Below are positions 11,824 to 23,900 of a stretch of DNA of 64,000 bases, piece by piece. The DNA comes from Elgaria multicarinata webbii. Its lineage: Eukaryota > Chordata > Lepidosauria > Squamata > Anguidae. Both the position numbers and the translations under genes were made by a program. Location of the stretch: contig NC_086172.1 of the NCBI RefSeq assembly GCF_023053635.1, forward strand, positions 26,999,501 to 27,063,500, read 5' to 3'. The notes beneath the pieces are model-generated. The model was not told where the DNA came from, did not search any database, and saw nothing but the letters and a program-made list of their open reading frames with translations. Position 1 is the first letter of the stretch; each line of letters starts with the position of its first letter.

Positions 11824-12645
11824 CAGGGTGTTGAACCTCTTTCCGCATGGATTCCATTTTGGGGACCGCATTCCTGTGGTAGGCGTGGCCAAAGGCAAAA
11901 GGAGGTGGGGCTAGTAGCACCAGCATATTTTAGCTTAGAACTCTTAGTCTCAGTGATTTAGGAGAAAGAGTTCAACCTTTTAGGATGGGCCGAGGGGGAA
12001 AGGTAACAAAGGTGGAAAACCACCAACCAATTGGAAAGGCCCATGGCCCACTGGGGAACCCTGGAGGGTCTGATAGGGATCCCAAGAGGGCCAGATTAGG
12101 ACCCCAGGAGGGCCGGTGCCAGGCTTTTTTGCGCACTAGGCAAGGTGAGCTGCTTTCACACACCCCACCTCACCGTACCCCCCACCACCCCAAGTAGGCG
12201 GAGACAGGTGGGGATGAGGCCACATTACCTATCCCTCGCCCAAAGTCCTCCTGGCTTGGTGGGACACTGTGAGAGAGCACCTAGCCGGGAAGCTGGGGGA
12301 GGGCGGTCAGACAGCTCCACGTTCTGACCTCCAGCACGCACCGGAAGTCAGAATGTGGAGCCGCCCGCCCGCCCCCGCCCCCGCTCCCCAGTGTCCCGGG
12401 TTGGCTTTGGCTTCTGGGTGGGCACCCGGCTGAAGCCAAGCCAGGGACGCTGGGGGAGGGGCAGAAGGCTTCGAAACGGCATGCCCGGAAGCTGCCCTCA
12501 CTCGGCCAGAGCGGCTCTGGGAGTAGGAGGGCGACTTCTGGGCGCGCCGTTCGGCGCTCCCTTACCTTGGCGCTCTAGGCGGCCGCCTAACTGGCCTCTA
12601 TGGCAGCGCAGGCCCTGGACCCCAGCCTGATATTCTGCACCCCTG
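11824..12645 (+). mobile_element. hAT (Charlie-like) non-autonomous element, split
   Basis: The ends are CAGGGTGTTGAACC (11824) and GGTTCTGCACCCCTG-like (ending 12645). Its body matches 59650-59935, sharing GCCAGCATATTTTAGC-like and TTTTTAGGATGGG blocks. The element at 12108-12617 is inserted in it. Flanking 8-mers TGCTGTGG and TGCTTATG agree at 5 of 8 places. Confidence 0.7.
12108..12617. mobile_element. GC-rich hAT non-autonomous element (510 bp), nested
   Basis: A perfect 8-bp target duplication GACCCCAG lies at 12100-12107 and 12618-12625. The ends GAGGGCCGGTGCC and CAGGCCCTG are inverted. The interior is very GC-rich, with no transposase frame. Confidence 0.85.
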
Positions 12646-13544
12646 TGCTTATGCCTACAAAGACCAGTGGCAGGATCCTGTTTTCCTCCACAATAGAGAC
12701 TGATGATCAGGTATGGATGCTTCCCATGGTTCTGCTACTGCACCTGTGGCAAGCAGTGAATATGGAACTGGGCTGGTGCAGTGAATGATCTGGGGCACTT
12801 AAGGCAGTTTTATGGCTGAAGTTCGATGGCTATGGACCAAGCCTGTTCCTTGGATGGGAGACTAGAGGAAGCCCTGTGTATGAGTGAGCTATAGATAAAA
12901 TGAATACATATTTTTAAAACGTACATTGGTACTAAACTCAGAATTCTGCACCAAAGATGCTCAGTTTGTGGGTTTTCTTTTAAAAAAAAGTTTCCACATT
13001 AAAATTAGAGAGATGACAAATTTTAACTTTGAAATGTACAAAATGTGGGTTACCACAGTATGCGTTCTTTTAAAAGCAGTTATTCAGAGTCATGTTTTAG
13101 TGATCCATTAAGTCAAAAAACCATCCTCTCCAGGTTGAAAGCACTATACTGGATTCATGGAGGGGAATATTCCCCCACAGGGAAAGAACCAACTGTTGGA
13201 ATACTCATGCACTCATGTTTCAGGTTACAGGGATTAGAGAACCCTTCTCTGGGAGTAGCAAAATGTTCTAACTGTGGAAAAATACTCCCACCTAATGTTT
13301 AGAAAGGAGATGTGCAAAGAAGGAATAGAGAAGCCCTGTTAGATATAAGCTTTTATATGAGGACTATTTTTTCAGTCATATCTGGAAAAGGAACGATCAA
13401 TCCTGGATCTTTTTGCCCTGTAGCAGAATATTTCTCGCCATAGAACAGGGATCATAACCAAAACTATTGTGAGGTTTTTAAAAGCGGTTGTACGTATGAC
13501 ATAGTACTTTGAGCACAATGGTGCTTTCTCTCAGCCTTGTGTTC
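12646..13544. other. No recognised feature
   Basis: AT-rich, no repeat or gene recognised. Confidence 0.4.
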
Positions 13545-13676
13545 ATACCAGCTTTCCCCAACCCAATGCCCTTCAGATGTTTTGGACTACAAGTTCCATC
13601 ACCCCAGCCATGAGGATAACAGGGTTGTAGTTCAATACATCAGGAGGGCACCATGTTGGGGAAAGCTGGTATATAG
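13545..13676. mobile_element. Foldback element, ACCAGCTTTCCCC ends
   Basis: The arms ATACCAGCTTTCCCCAAC and its exact complement bound a body with GATGTTTTGGACTACAAG. Relatives: 26795-26885, 27605-27735, 29680-29800, 30210-30320, 43905-44010, 60310-60450 and 62070-62195. Confidence 0.8.
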
Positions 13677-13734
13677 GATTGCAGCCCTAATGGAATTTGT
13701 TGTCTCAGTTGGCTACCATTGCTGGGGAGTTTCA

Positions 13735-13762
13735 TGTTGTTGTTGTTGTTGTTGTTGTTGTT
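13735..13762. repeat. (TTG)n microsatellite
   Basis: About nine TTG units at the edge of the L2 copy. Confidence 0.9.
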
Positions 13763-13769
13763 ATATTCC

Positions 13770-14400
13770 GCCTTTTGTCTAATGCTCGGCCTCAAGGCAG
13801 CATTACAAAATTTGAAACATATACATTTAAAATCTATAAATAGAAATATACAAAGTTAAAAATATATTAAATATATTACAATGTTAAAACATTTAGAATG
13901 ACAGTTTTAAAAGTCCTTGGCACAGACAGAGGTCCGAATTATTCTCCAAAGGCCTGCTGGAACAAAAAAGTCTTTGCCTGCCTCCTAAAGCACATCAGGG
14001 AGGGAGCCAGTCTAGCTTCCCTGGGAAGAGAGTTCCAGAGCGCTGGAGCAGCCACCGAGAAGGCCCTCTCCCGCGATCCCACCAGGCGTGCCTGTGATGG
14101 TGGTGGGACCGAGAGAAGGGCCTCCCCTGAAGTCCTCAGAGGATGGGCAGGCTCATAAGGGAGAATACAATCTTTCAGATAACCTGGACCTGAGCGGTAC
14201 AGGGCTTTATAGGTCATAACCAGCACTTTAAATTGTGCCCGGAAACCGACCGGAAGCCAGTGGAGCTGTTTTAACAGGGGAGTTGTATGCTCCCTGTAAC
14301 CAGCCCTGGTCAACAATCTGGCTGCAGCTCTTTGAACCAGCTGGAGTTTCTGAACACTTTTTAAAGGCAGCCCCACGTAGAGCGCGTTACGGTAATCCCA
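13770..14400 (-). mobile_element. L2-type LINE, reverse-transcriptase C-terminus
   Basis: A 145-residue open frame on the minus strand (13939-14376) reads LQLVQRAAARLLTRAGYREH, LHWLPVGFRAQFKVLVMTYK and ALWNSLPREARLAPS. This is the C-terminal region of L2/CR1-group reverse transcriptases. It is a 5'-truncated copy, not a host gene. Confidence 0.85.
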
Positions 14401-14997
14401 TCAGGATGTAACTAAGGCATGTGTCACCGGTCGCTTCCTTTTTGATTTCCCACACTCCGCTGGCTGTTTGGTTAACCCTAGCAATGAATCTCCCCTTGAC
14501 TTTTCCTCAACTGCCCCCACCATTTTAGGCACTGGCTCCCTTACGACACAGAATTACGTACAAAGTTTGAAAGGAGGACAAGCAGAGCCCCAGATTTTAG
14601 TTGTTCAGAGCACTATCCTGTGCCTGGTTAGATGTGAAAAAGTCCTACAACTGCCAGCATTCCCTAGCCAACTATAGTGGCTGGGGAATGATGAGAGTTG
14701 GTCTTCCCCCACCCACCCCACCCCTGTCTAAACATGCATTGGATTGTGCCCTTAATTTGCCTGTGACACTAGCTCAGATTTTACACTGATAATGAATTGA
14801 TAGGAGCAAAGTTAATTGATCAAGAAAAACCAAAGAAAGGGCTGAGATTGAATGGCACACTTCTTTAGTTTTCCAAAGCCATTTCAGCCTCTATGTGTTA
14901 CTCTGATGGAAAAACATTAAGGATAACCCCTTTTTTCTAGCAATTGTTTTTAAAATGGTAAACTCCCTTCATACTTCCCTTGCATCCTCAAAAAGCA

Positions 14998-15378
14998 CCT
15001 CTAAAGGGGGAAAAATACTCGGAGGATGGCAACAAGGGAGAGGGCCTTCTCAGTGGTGGCCCCCCAATTATGGAATGATCTCCCCAATGAGGCTCGCCTA
15101 GCGCCAACATTGTTATCTTTTCGGCGCCAGGTCAAGACTTTTCTCTTCTCCCAGGCATTTAACAGCATTTAACAACATATGCTGAGTTTGTTTGTTTTTA
15201 ATGGACCCCAGAACTGTTGCTGATTAAATGGATACTGTTGTTTTATATTGTTTTTATATTTGTGATGGTTTTAAATTTTGTATTCTTTTTAATGTTCACT
15301 GTTTTTAACTTTTGTAAACCGCCCAGAGAGCTTCGGCTATGGGGCGGTATATAAATTAAATAAATAAATAAATAAATG
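14998..15378 (+). mobile_element. L2-type LINE 3' end
   Basis: Begins in GAGGGCCTTCTCAGTGGTGG, passes GCGCCAGGTCAAGACTTTTC and ends GGGGCGGTATATAAATTA(AATA)n. Confidence 0.85.
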
Positions 15379-15504
15379 AAATTGACTGATTGGCTTCAAA
15401 GAGAAGTAATTGATGGGCAGTCTGAGTCATGAGAAAACATGATCTACTGTACCCCATGTTCTGCATGTACACATCACGTTGTACATAGATGCAACCTGGG
15501 TTAT

Positions 15505-15701
15505 GCAATGTAAGAAGCTACCTTATCTCAGCTCAGACTATTTGTCCATCTAGCACAGAATTGTCTACAACATTGACTGGCAGGTGATCTCTAGGGGCAG
15601 GGGCAAAGAAATCTTTCCCAGCACCTGCTAGTTGATCATTTTAATGGATGATTCCAGGGACCTTCTGCAAGCAAACTAGGTGCTCTCCGTGTGAGCCACC
15701 C
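15505..15701 (-). mobile_element. tRNA-derived SINE
   Basis: Reverse copy of the family with GACTATTTGTCCATCTAGCA and GACCTTCTGCAAGCAAACTA; another copy is at 22356-22560. Its head resembles a tRNA promoter only in degenerate form. Confidence 0.65.
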
Positions 15702-15880
15702 GTGTTTCTTTGATTCTAAGATGCCATCGATTGTAAGACGCACCCTAATTTCAGTACCACCAACAGAAAAAAAGCTTTGATTCTAAGAAATAATAAACGC
15801 ACCCGTGATTCTAAGACGCACCCCATTTTTAGAGATGTTTATATGGGGGGGGGAAGTGTGTCTTAGAATCGAAGAAATAC
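15702..15880. mobile_element. Foldback element with TTCTTTGATTCTAAG ends
   Basis: The left arm GTTTCTTTGATTCTAAG and right arm CTTAGAATCGAAGAAATAC are inverted, with two more internal GATTCTAAGACGCACCC units. It directly abuts the SINE at 15701. Confidence 0.8.
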
Positions 15881-16539
15881 GGTAGTTCCTTTCCAGTGGA
15901 TCCAGCACCTTTTAGATTAGTTGCTTCTACATGTCCAGTTTTCACATTTTCATGAACAGTGTTCCCCCCTCCCCAAACTGGTAGTTTTCTTATATTGTCA
16001 TAATGGGAAATCATCTGTAGTCTTGCAGGACATTTGTTATAGCTCTCCCTCCTTCAATAACCTATTAGAATGCCTTCCTTATTAATGTCCCTGATGGAGG
16101 AGGAACTGCCTGGTGTGAGCAGAAAAGTCAATGGGTATTGGGGGCTCATGGAGAGAGGCTCAGGGTGCCCAGCGATCTTGGCTGGTGTTTATAGAACAGT
16201 GATCCCAACACAAGTACTAAAGTAAGAGGTCCAACAGTGGTCAATTCAGTTGCTCCTTGCACCAGTATTGGAAAATGGTTAGGCACTTGTTATTTTGTAA
16301 GGACAAATAAGTCTACACAAATAGCCACAGAACCTCTGGTTTTGCATCACTAACTCAAGCATTGCTAAATGTACCTTATTCAGTATCTTTTTTAAAAAAA
16401 TAATCTACCCATCTGATAGCTCCAATTTTTCTCGGATAAATGTCCTGTAATTCTAGAAACAGGATTTAAATCATTTCATTGTTGTTCAGTAAGCCATTTC
16501 AATGTTCAATGGGGTAAAAGGAGCTGACCTTGCAAGCTT

Positions 16540-16740
16540 GATTCTCCTCTCCCTCCTGCATGGCATTTAGCCATTTGCTATTCTCAAAACAGGTATTACC
16601 CAGTCCTCACAACAGCCCTGTGAGGTGGGATAGTTTTATTTTCATTTACAAAAGCTAAGATGCTTTTGATGTGGGCGAACTCGGTTCCCAGTTACTAGAC
16701 CAAGATTACTCAGCACAGCTTACTTTTGAGTTTCATGTCA
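16540..16740 (-). mobile_element. MIR-type SINE, degraded
   Basis: CCTCACAACAGCCCTGTGAG and the following block match the MIR core in reverse, with weaker similarity at the ends. Confidence 0.5.
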
Positions 16741-17875
16741 TGGTAGGACATTTGGATTGTATTATATAAATACTATTAATCCAAGAAGCCTTCCTTTCAC
16801 ATGTAAACTTGAATTAAGCTTCTGGAATGTGATAGAGATCTCCTTTTCATTAGTCCCTGGGTTCGCTCACTTCCTATTTTCCATTGCAGGAGCTTGGCCA
16901 GCTGTACCACAACTCTGCACATACAATTAACAGCGCAGTTGGATGTGGGGTGCCTAACTCTCAGTAGGATCAGCCAGTAAATACTTCCACATTCATAAAG
17001 GCAAATGCAAAAATGAAATGCTCTCTTGAGTACCTCTATAGATGTACTTCACTTCTGAGCTATTCACGAGTGCAGAAGCAGATGCCCTGGCATTACATAA
17101 AGAGCAACATAACCTCCGTGCAGAGCTCCCTGCTACAGCACATGCCAGGCGTGTATAAGAACCCAGTGGTAGCACAGCTAAAACAGACCTTACACAGAAA
17201 CTCTACAGATCTCCTACATGAACCCACCCATCTGATTCAGTTTACATTGGCTCATTCTTATCAGATGCACGGAAAAAGTGGTAAAGAAGATCACTCATCA
17301 CAATGTTTAACTCTTTGTTTGAACACAGCCTATTAAAAACAGTATATTATTTCTTAGGGGAATGGTGTGGGTGAGATATGAATCACGACGCAAACTGCAC
17401 ATTACGTAGTTCTAATGTTCCTGACCTTAAAAATCAAAACTTTTGACTAAATCCGTTATGTAACTTCACGTTTGGTGTCCCATATGGTATGAAGTTTGGA
17501 ACAGTCACTTCTCTCCTTTTTCATATTGTTTTTTTCCAAAACCATCCATTTTACCTTTTGAACAGATCGTTGAGGGGGAAACATAATGTTCAGTTATGAA
17601 CTGCTAGACAATGCATCACTTTCGTTCAATATTCTCTCATTATGTAAGAACCCAGTGGTAGCAAATGATGCCTTCAGTGCAGGTAAAGAACAAATCTGTA
17701 AGGTTTCCAAATCTGATGGGAAAGATTTTATTTTTATGCCTCTGAGAATGACTGTGTTTGGGTATTTAAGAAGTACAAAATTAGTCCACAATAGATTGTG
17801 GTTCATGAATCTTGAGATGTTCGTTGATGCAGCAGAATATTGATAATTGTCTATGAAAGTCTCTGTTCAGTCAGC
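16741..17875 (-). other. MAIP1: Probable MAIP1 3' UTR and downstream flank
   Basis: This stretch below the MAIP1 stop has no recognisable transposon and no credible gene. An AATAAA on the minus strand at 17727-17732, about 145 bp past the stop, is the nearest poly(A) signal candidate. A 19-bp motif occurs twice, at 17156-17174 and 17645-17663. Confidence 0.5.
17727..17732 (-). promoter_or_regulatory. MAIP1: Candidate MAIP1 poly(A) signal AATAAA
   Basis: Exact AATAAA on the minus strand about 145 bp beyond the stop codon. The context is AT-rich, so use is inferred, not shown. Confidence 0.4.
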
Positions 17876-17954
17876 TTATTCTAACAGCTTTGGATGTTCA
17901 ATCCGTGTAATTGTCCAGTCTGGTTTCACACCTTGCGTAAATTCTCTTCGAAAT
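17876..17954 (-). CDS. MAIP1: MAIP1 coding exon 5 and stop
   Basis: Encodes the last 25 residues, FRREFTQGVKPDWTITRIEH then PKLLE, and a TAA stop. The acceptor is CCCCCAAG. The exon is short, as is common for a final coding exon followed by a 3' UTR. Confidence 0.92.
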
Positions 17955-20900
17955 CTTGGGGGAGAAAAAAACAAAGCAAAAAATGAAGATACAGTAACAG
18001 AAGCCAAGCAGTAAAAGTTCCCTAAATCCTTTATAAAATCGTTAGCACTATTGTAAATGCAATACTGAGCTGATTAATAAAGTGTGGTTTGGCCCTGAAT
18101 ATAGGTTCAGATACAGCTGCTTAGGTCCCCAAGGTAGGAATATACCATTTCTGATGTAAGCCAACAGCAAGAGAAATACCTCACAAGACTTCACAGAATG
18201 GCCTTAAATATGTAGCCAGTTTTATTTGAATACTTGTATGAATAGATAAGACTTGCTGGAATCCTGAAAAAATCTAGAACTTCATGCAAGTCAGTAACTA
18301 TTGAAGAAAAGTCTCTGCCTAGTGTACCCCCAAGAAATTGCAGACCCCTCTGCTCACATAGTAAATTTATCAGTTTTCAATATGTTTGGAAGAGATGTGG
18401 GAAAAGGGACAGACGCAAGTGAACAGCACAGAACGGAGTCAGCCATTTTTTGGAAGGCAGAGTATTACCAGTTGATCTTACTTATCAGCAGCCCCAATTG
18501 TTGATTCCTCCCGCTACATACATTTAAATAAAAAAAAGGCAAGAGAAAACGTGGCAGGGAAGAAAAAATGAGAGGCAAACCTCAAACTGGTGTTGCCAAA
18601 TGAGGAATTTATTCGAATGAATAAAAATGCTCAGAAGAAATGTTCATTTCTTCAGAGGCAGTAAGTTCTTATGTTCCCCTTCAAGAGTAATACTCTGCCA
18701 GAGTTCCTGTTAATCAGCATGATTAATTCTTTCCAGCTGGAAGTTCACATTGTTTAGCCTTCCTTGATTATTTTGCCAAACACGGTTCTCATATTTTTCT
18801 TCAAAATGCATTTTTTAAAAAACCTGCATGAAAGAGAAAGTCACAGCTGGAACTCTGTATGAATGTGCAAGAAAAATACACAATGCTGATTCTATCTAAT
18901 ATAGCGTCAGGAAAGAACAACAAAGTGAGAAAGAGAGGCCCACCAATTTTTATTTTTCTGTTCTTTGGATCTGGAACTTTGCACAGCACTCTTATATTTT
19001 GAGAGCCATTCTCTCTTAACTTCTGCTTCCCTTTTACAAGTCAAGAGAAAACTATTCTCAGTGGTCTTGCTGAGAAACCACCCTAATATTCGCACAGATA
19101 TATAAAAAAGCCAGTTCCTGAGTTCTATCATAGAATCATAGAATAGCAGAGTTGGAAGGGGCCTACAAGGCCATTGAGTCCAACCCCCTGCTCAATGCAG
19201 GAATCCACCCTAAAGCATCCCTGACAGATGGCTGTCCAGCTGCCTCTTGAATGCCTTTAGTGTGGGAGAGCCCACAACCTCCCTAGGTAACTGGTTCCAT
19301 TGTCGTACTGCTCTAACAGTCAGGAAGTTTTTCCTGATGTCCAGCTGGAATCTGGACCAGCTGGAATCTGGTCACACACTGTAGTGTGACCAAGAAACAG
19401 AACACAGGGAGAAGGAAAAGCCTGATCCCCCAAGTACAATGGTAACCAGGGTAGGCTTAGTACACCCCCCCCCCCCCCAATGCTGTCCCCAAGTATACAC
19501 TTTCATTTTCTCTCAATGAAGCCAATGGAAGATCTATAGCGAGAAAGTAAGCTCTGCACTTGGGGACGCTGTATAGTGGGACCTGATACACATTGTCCTC
19601 CACCGACAGAGATCTCAAGGGTGCGCATGCATGCACACACACACACACCTGTGTGTAGAGCAAATAGAAACACTTTGCCCCATCAGGAATCCCTAAAAAT
19701 CTGGGGCCTCCCTCCCCAATCCTTCTCAGTCATCATATGGAGAGACATATTAGATCACGCTCTGCTTCTGCAGGGAAAGCATTTGATCTTTTGTGCTCAG
19801 TGGGCTCCATCCATTGTCACATGAGTGGACTTCTGCTCATAGAACAGGATTACCCCTTCCTGTCCCCCCTCCCCACAGTCTTTCCTACGACTTCAGAGAG
19901 CCCTAGCCCTCCACAGCAGATTTGGGGGGCATTCTGCCAATCCTGTCCATTCTATTGGCAGACAGACTCCACTGGATACAATCTCATTTCGGCGCGAAGT
20001 TAAAACATGGCTTTTTATCAAAGCCTTTGAGGATAAATTTGCCTAAAAGCTGCACATATTATTGCTTTTAAATTTTCTTCTGGTTTTAGCTTAAGTTTCA
20101 TACATTTTTAGCTGTGCACATTATTTATTGTTTTATACTGTTTGAATAAATTTTATCTGTACATCGCCCTGAGATCCCAATGATATAGGGACGGATATAT
20201 ATGTTTTAATAAACAAACAAACCCAGGGAACTCTGGCTCTGGTTCATGAAAGGCTAACTCATGCTTTTACAACAGAAGGGTGGGAAATAAATACTTTTAT
20301 TAAAAACTAAACTACCTTATCATAGAATAAATCAGTTCACTCTTAATGTTTCCTTATGGTTATTTTAGCAAGCCACTTACAATGCGCTCTCTTTTAGAGG
20401 AACAGTTTAATACCCCTATTTATGGCCTCCCATATTTTTCGCCCTTGATTCACATTTTATGGCCTGTGCTGTTCCTAATAGGGCTCAGAGCAGGTGACAA
20501 AATTCACCTTCTTCTTCATCCTCATATCCACTTCACTATTACTCCCACTTTAGGAGAGAACACACTGAAATAAATTAATTCATTTAAAAAGTTATCTCTT
20601 GTCCAATGCTTACCCAAACAAGCTTTCTAAATAAGCAATTGTCTGGGAAGATAGTATATTTATCTCTTGTGAGCACAGAGAGGCAGTATTAGCTCCAATA
20701 TCCTTGCCAGTTAGTTTATAGCTAGGATGTGTAACTTGTAGCATTCCAGCACAATCAATGGTGAATGATGTTGGAAGTTGTAGGCCAAAATATCAGGAGG
20801 GCCACTGCTTTATAGGGTGGAAGCAGCATTTCTCTCAAGGCACAGGATCACCTTCATGAAAGAGGACCATTAATTAAAATAAACTGATTTGATTGAAGGT

Positions 20901-23900
20901 TCTTTATACCCAGAATACAAAGCTATGGTCATGCAGAAAATCAGTGACAGGCTTACTCATAATTTGCCGTTAAGAGACGTTTTGTTTCCTTTGTTGTTGT
21001 GTCTCCAAACACAATTTGGAATACTTTGGTTCCATCTGGAGTTTCATCAGGGAGGTCAACGCTAGTCAGATACCAGAAACGCATCAGGATGCTAACAAAC
21101 TTCCTTCCTGTTTGCAGGACAAGAGAGATATCAGAAACAGAAAATGTATTCTGTAACCTGAGATGTATGGATTGGAGCAAAAATAACTGAGCAGAAAGAT
21201 GCCTCATTTAAATACATAATGCACTCTCCTAGTTGTAAGACAGTCACACACATACTCCTAATTGAACACCCCCCCCCCCGAGAAAGCCCAGTTCAGAGGA
21301 AGGTGTTGGGTGAGCCATCAGCCTATCTGAGAAGAATGTGACTTATTCCCACTCAGTTCTTCTGATTTCTGGTTGCCTCCCTGACATAGAGAGCAAGAGA
21401 GTTCCTTCCTCTGCCTTTCACAAGTGGTTCTTCAACCATGGCCCATGATGATTTCCAGTCTCTCTTGCCTTGCTCATGAGTAAGCTCTTACTCCAGAGTA
21501 GGCTACTGCTCATGAAGATGCCTCTCTTAGGCTCAAGGGAACCTGCTAACTGCCTGTCTCCATGAACATATAAGTCCAATTCTGGCCCACTTGCACGGGC
21601 TGCCTGTATGTTTTTGAGCTGAATTCAAGGTGCTGGTTTGACCTCTAAAGCCTTACATGGCTCATGACCACAATATTTACTGGGGCGCCTCTCCAGGCAT
21701 GAACCAACTCATATACTATGCTCAGCATCTAAGGCCCTCCTCTGAGGGAAGCCCGGAGGGTGGAAACAAGACAGAGGGTCTTCTCAGTTGTGGCCCCTAG
21801 TTATGGAATGATCTCCCTCATGAGGCCCAACTGGCACCAACATTGCTATCCTCCTTCTCTCAGGCATTTGGCAGGATACAATGAGTTTAAATTAGGTCTT
21901 GGATCATCTTTGGCTGATGGATTAACTTTTTTTTTTAGATATAAGTTGTCTGAGTGTTATGTTTATATGGTTTTATATAAAGGCCTTTCTTTTTATACTT
22001 TTCTACAGTTTTAAATGTTTGTGAACCACCCAGAGAGCTTTGGTTATGGAGTGCTACAGAAGTGTAATAAATGAAATGAAATGGCTACTGGATCTCCTGG
22101 ATCTTTCCTCTTGGCCCTCCTCCTCCTTCCCCTCCACAGCTTGAAGTCTCCACAGCAGTGGCTTTAAAGAGTTTTCACAGTAAGATCCCCACCATAGAAT
22201 TGGATGCATATTTGGGGGTATTGAGTGGGGAAGGCCATGGCTCAGGTCAAGCAAACATTGACATTACTTTTTGCCAACTCAAGTTATCTTAAAAGCAATG
22301 TTAGAACAGCCAAGCCTACTTATGCTGGTGATCCTCCTTCAGGAGAGAAATAAGCTGTGTCAGGGGCTTCCTTATACTGAGTCAGACCATTTGTGCATCT
22401 AGTCCAGCACTGTCCTCTTTGAGAGCTGCTGCCAGTCAAAGGTCTCAGGCACCAGCATTTCCCAGTTCTGTTACCCAAGATCCATTTAACTGGAGATCCA
22501 GAGATGGAGTCTGGGGAGTCTCTATATGAAAAAGATATGTGCTCTGCCAATAAGCTGAATTAAAAGTCTTTCCTTGCCACTTTCCCTTTCTTGTTTGAGA
22601 AAAGACACTATAGCTAGACAGTATGGCAAGCATTTAAACAGTATTGCAAAGGTGTGAGTAGTCTGTTTCTGCAACAGCATGCAAAGGGTTCAAAGTAAAG
22701 CATTTCGACATGGACGCGTACCGCTGTCATCGTAGTAAATGCCAACATCTCCTGCTGTTGTGTACATTATTTCATCCATGTCAGCAGCTAGGGCACTTTT
22801 GTGGTTTTCAGACAGTGAAGAAAGCTTCTCCTTTAGCACCTGGACCATCTGATTTAAAAGCGGAATTGTTAACATTAGTCCTGTAATTTACCAAAGCCTT
22901 GAAATCAACTAACTCAGGCCACAGCTAGACCTAAGGTTTATCCTGGGATCATCCAGGGTTCGCCCCTGCCTGAGCACTGGATCCCCTGTGTGTCACTGAG
23001 ATGAACAGGTTTGACCCCTGGACGATCCAGGGATAAACCTTAGGTCTAGCTATGGCCTTTGTTATCCAGCTGCTTAATGCTGATGTAAGACAGTTATGGA
23101 AATACTACCCCGCCTGCCAACACAAAATCCAAGCAAATCCAAAAATCCCAACCACATAGGCAATCCCAGTGATACCCCATTAGTTCTCTTGCTTCCTACA
23201 TAATTCTAATTACCAATATCAAACAGGTATTGTGGCTACTTTGGACTGTGGTTGTCCCTGCCAAGCATACCAGAAGGGGGAGGGGGAGAGAGAGGGAGAT
23301 GCTGAAGTATGTTATGCACAAGATGCACTCATTTTGAAAGAAACCTGAGGTTTTCTAGGGGTCAGACTGGAGGGATGGAGTCCTGAACACACCATTCAAA
23401 GGAGGGGCCTTGTTTTTGTCGGTGCATTCAGATTTGTTTCCCCTCTCCTCCTTTTCATATTGTGCTTAATTAAGAGGTTCCAGGGCTGACCCCTCCAAGG
23501 AAGTTATAGTCTCTGACTTGGGAGCCCTTCCTCCAACAAGTGGCCACTAGTAGGGATCGCTCACTGATGAGAAGAAAAAAACACTCTGCATGACACTCAC
23601 AGGCACTCTTCATAGTACTACTATTACATGTCTTCTAGGAGTGTGTAGGCCCACTGAAAGACATCCTGGAACAGTGCCTTGAAAAGCTCTGACTCAAATT
23701 AAATCCTGCTCCTAGAGATGGTAGCAGAAGTGAGAGAGCAAAGTTGAAGGGGGGAAAAGTTAGAATGAAGGGAATAAGAGGTGATAGCAACTAGGTTACA
23801 AACAGCAGCACACATGGGAGGGAAGAGAGAACCTGTTCTTGCCCACTTCACATACTCAGGTGCCAGTCTGTTTTTAAGATCCCAGAGGCTAGTCCTATTT

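Larger units (their letters stand above)
17955..20956 (-). other. MAIP1: MAIP1 intron 4
   Basis: A 3.0-kb intron. It holds a minus-strand CR1 3' end (about 19130-19375), a run of C near 19467, a CA-rich microsatellite near 19630 and an L2-type LINE 3' end (about 19965-20220). A half copy of a foldback repeat lies near 20735-20815. The rest, including 17960-19120, shows nothing I recognise. Confidence 0.8.
21108..22721 (-). other. MAIP1: MAIP1 intron 3
   Basis: A 1.6-kb intron containing a plus-strand L2-type LINE 3' part (about 21585-22080) and a minus-strand tRNA-derived SINE (about 22356-22560). The remainder is unremarkable. Confidence 0.8.

Noticed and set aside
12108-12617. CpG island as a possible gene promoter
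   Set aside because: It is wholly contained in a hAT element with an exact 8-bp duplication, and no gene starts nearby.
13939-14376. 145-residue minus-strand protein as a host gene
   Set aside because: It matches the C-terminus of L2-type reverse transcriptase and has a LINE 3' tail.
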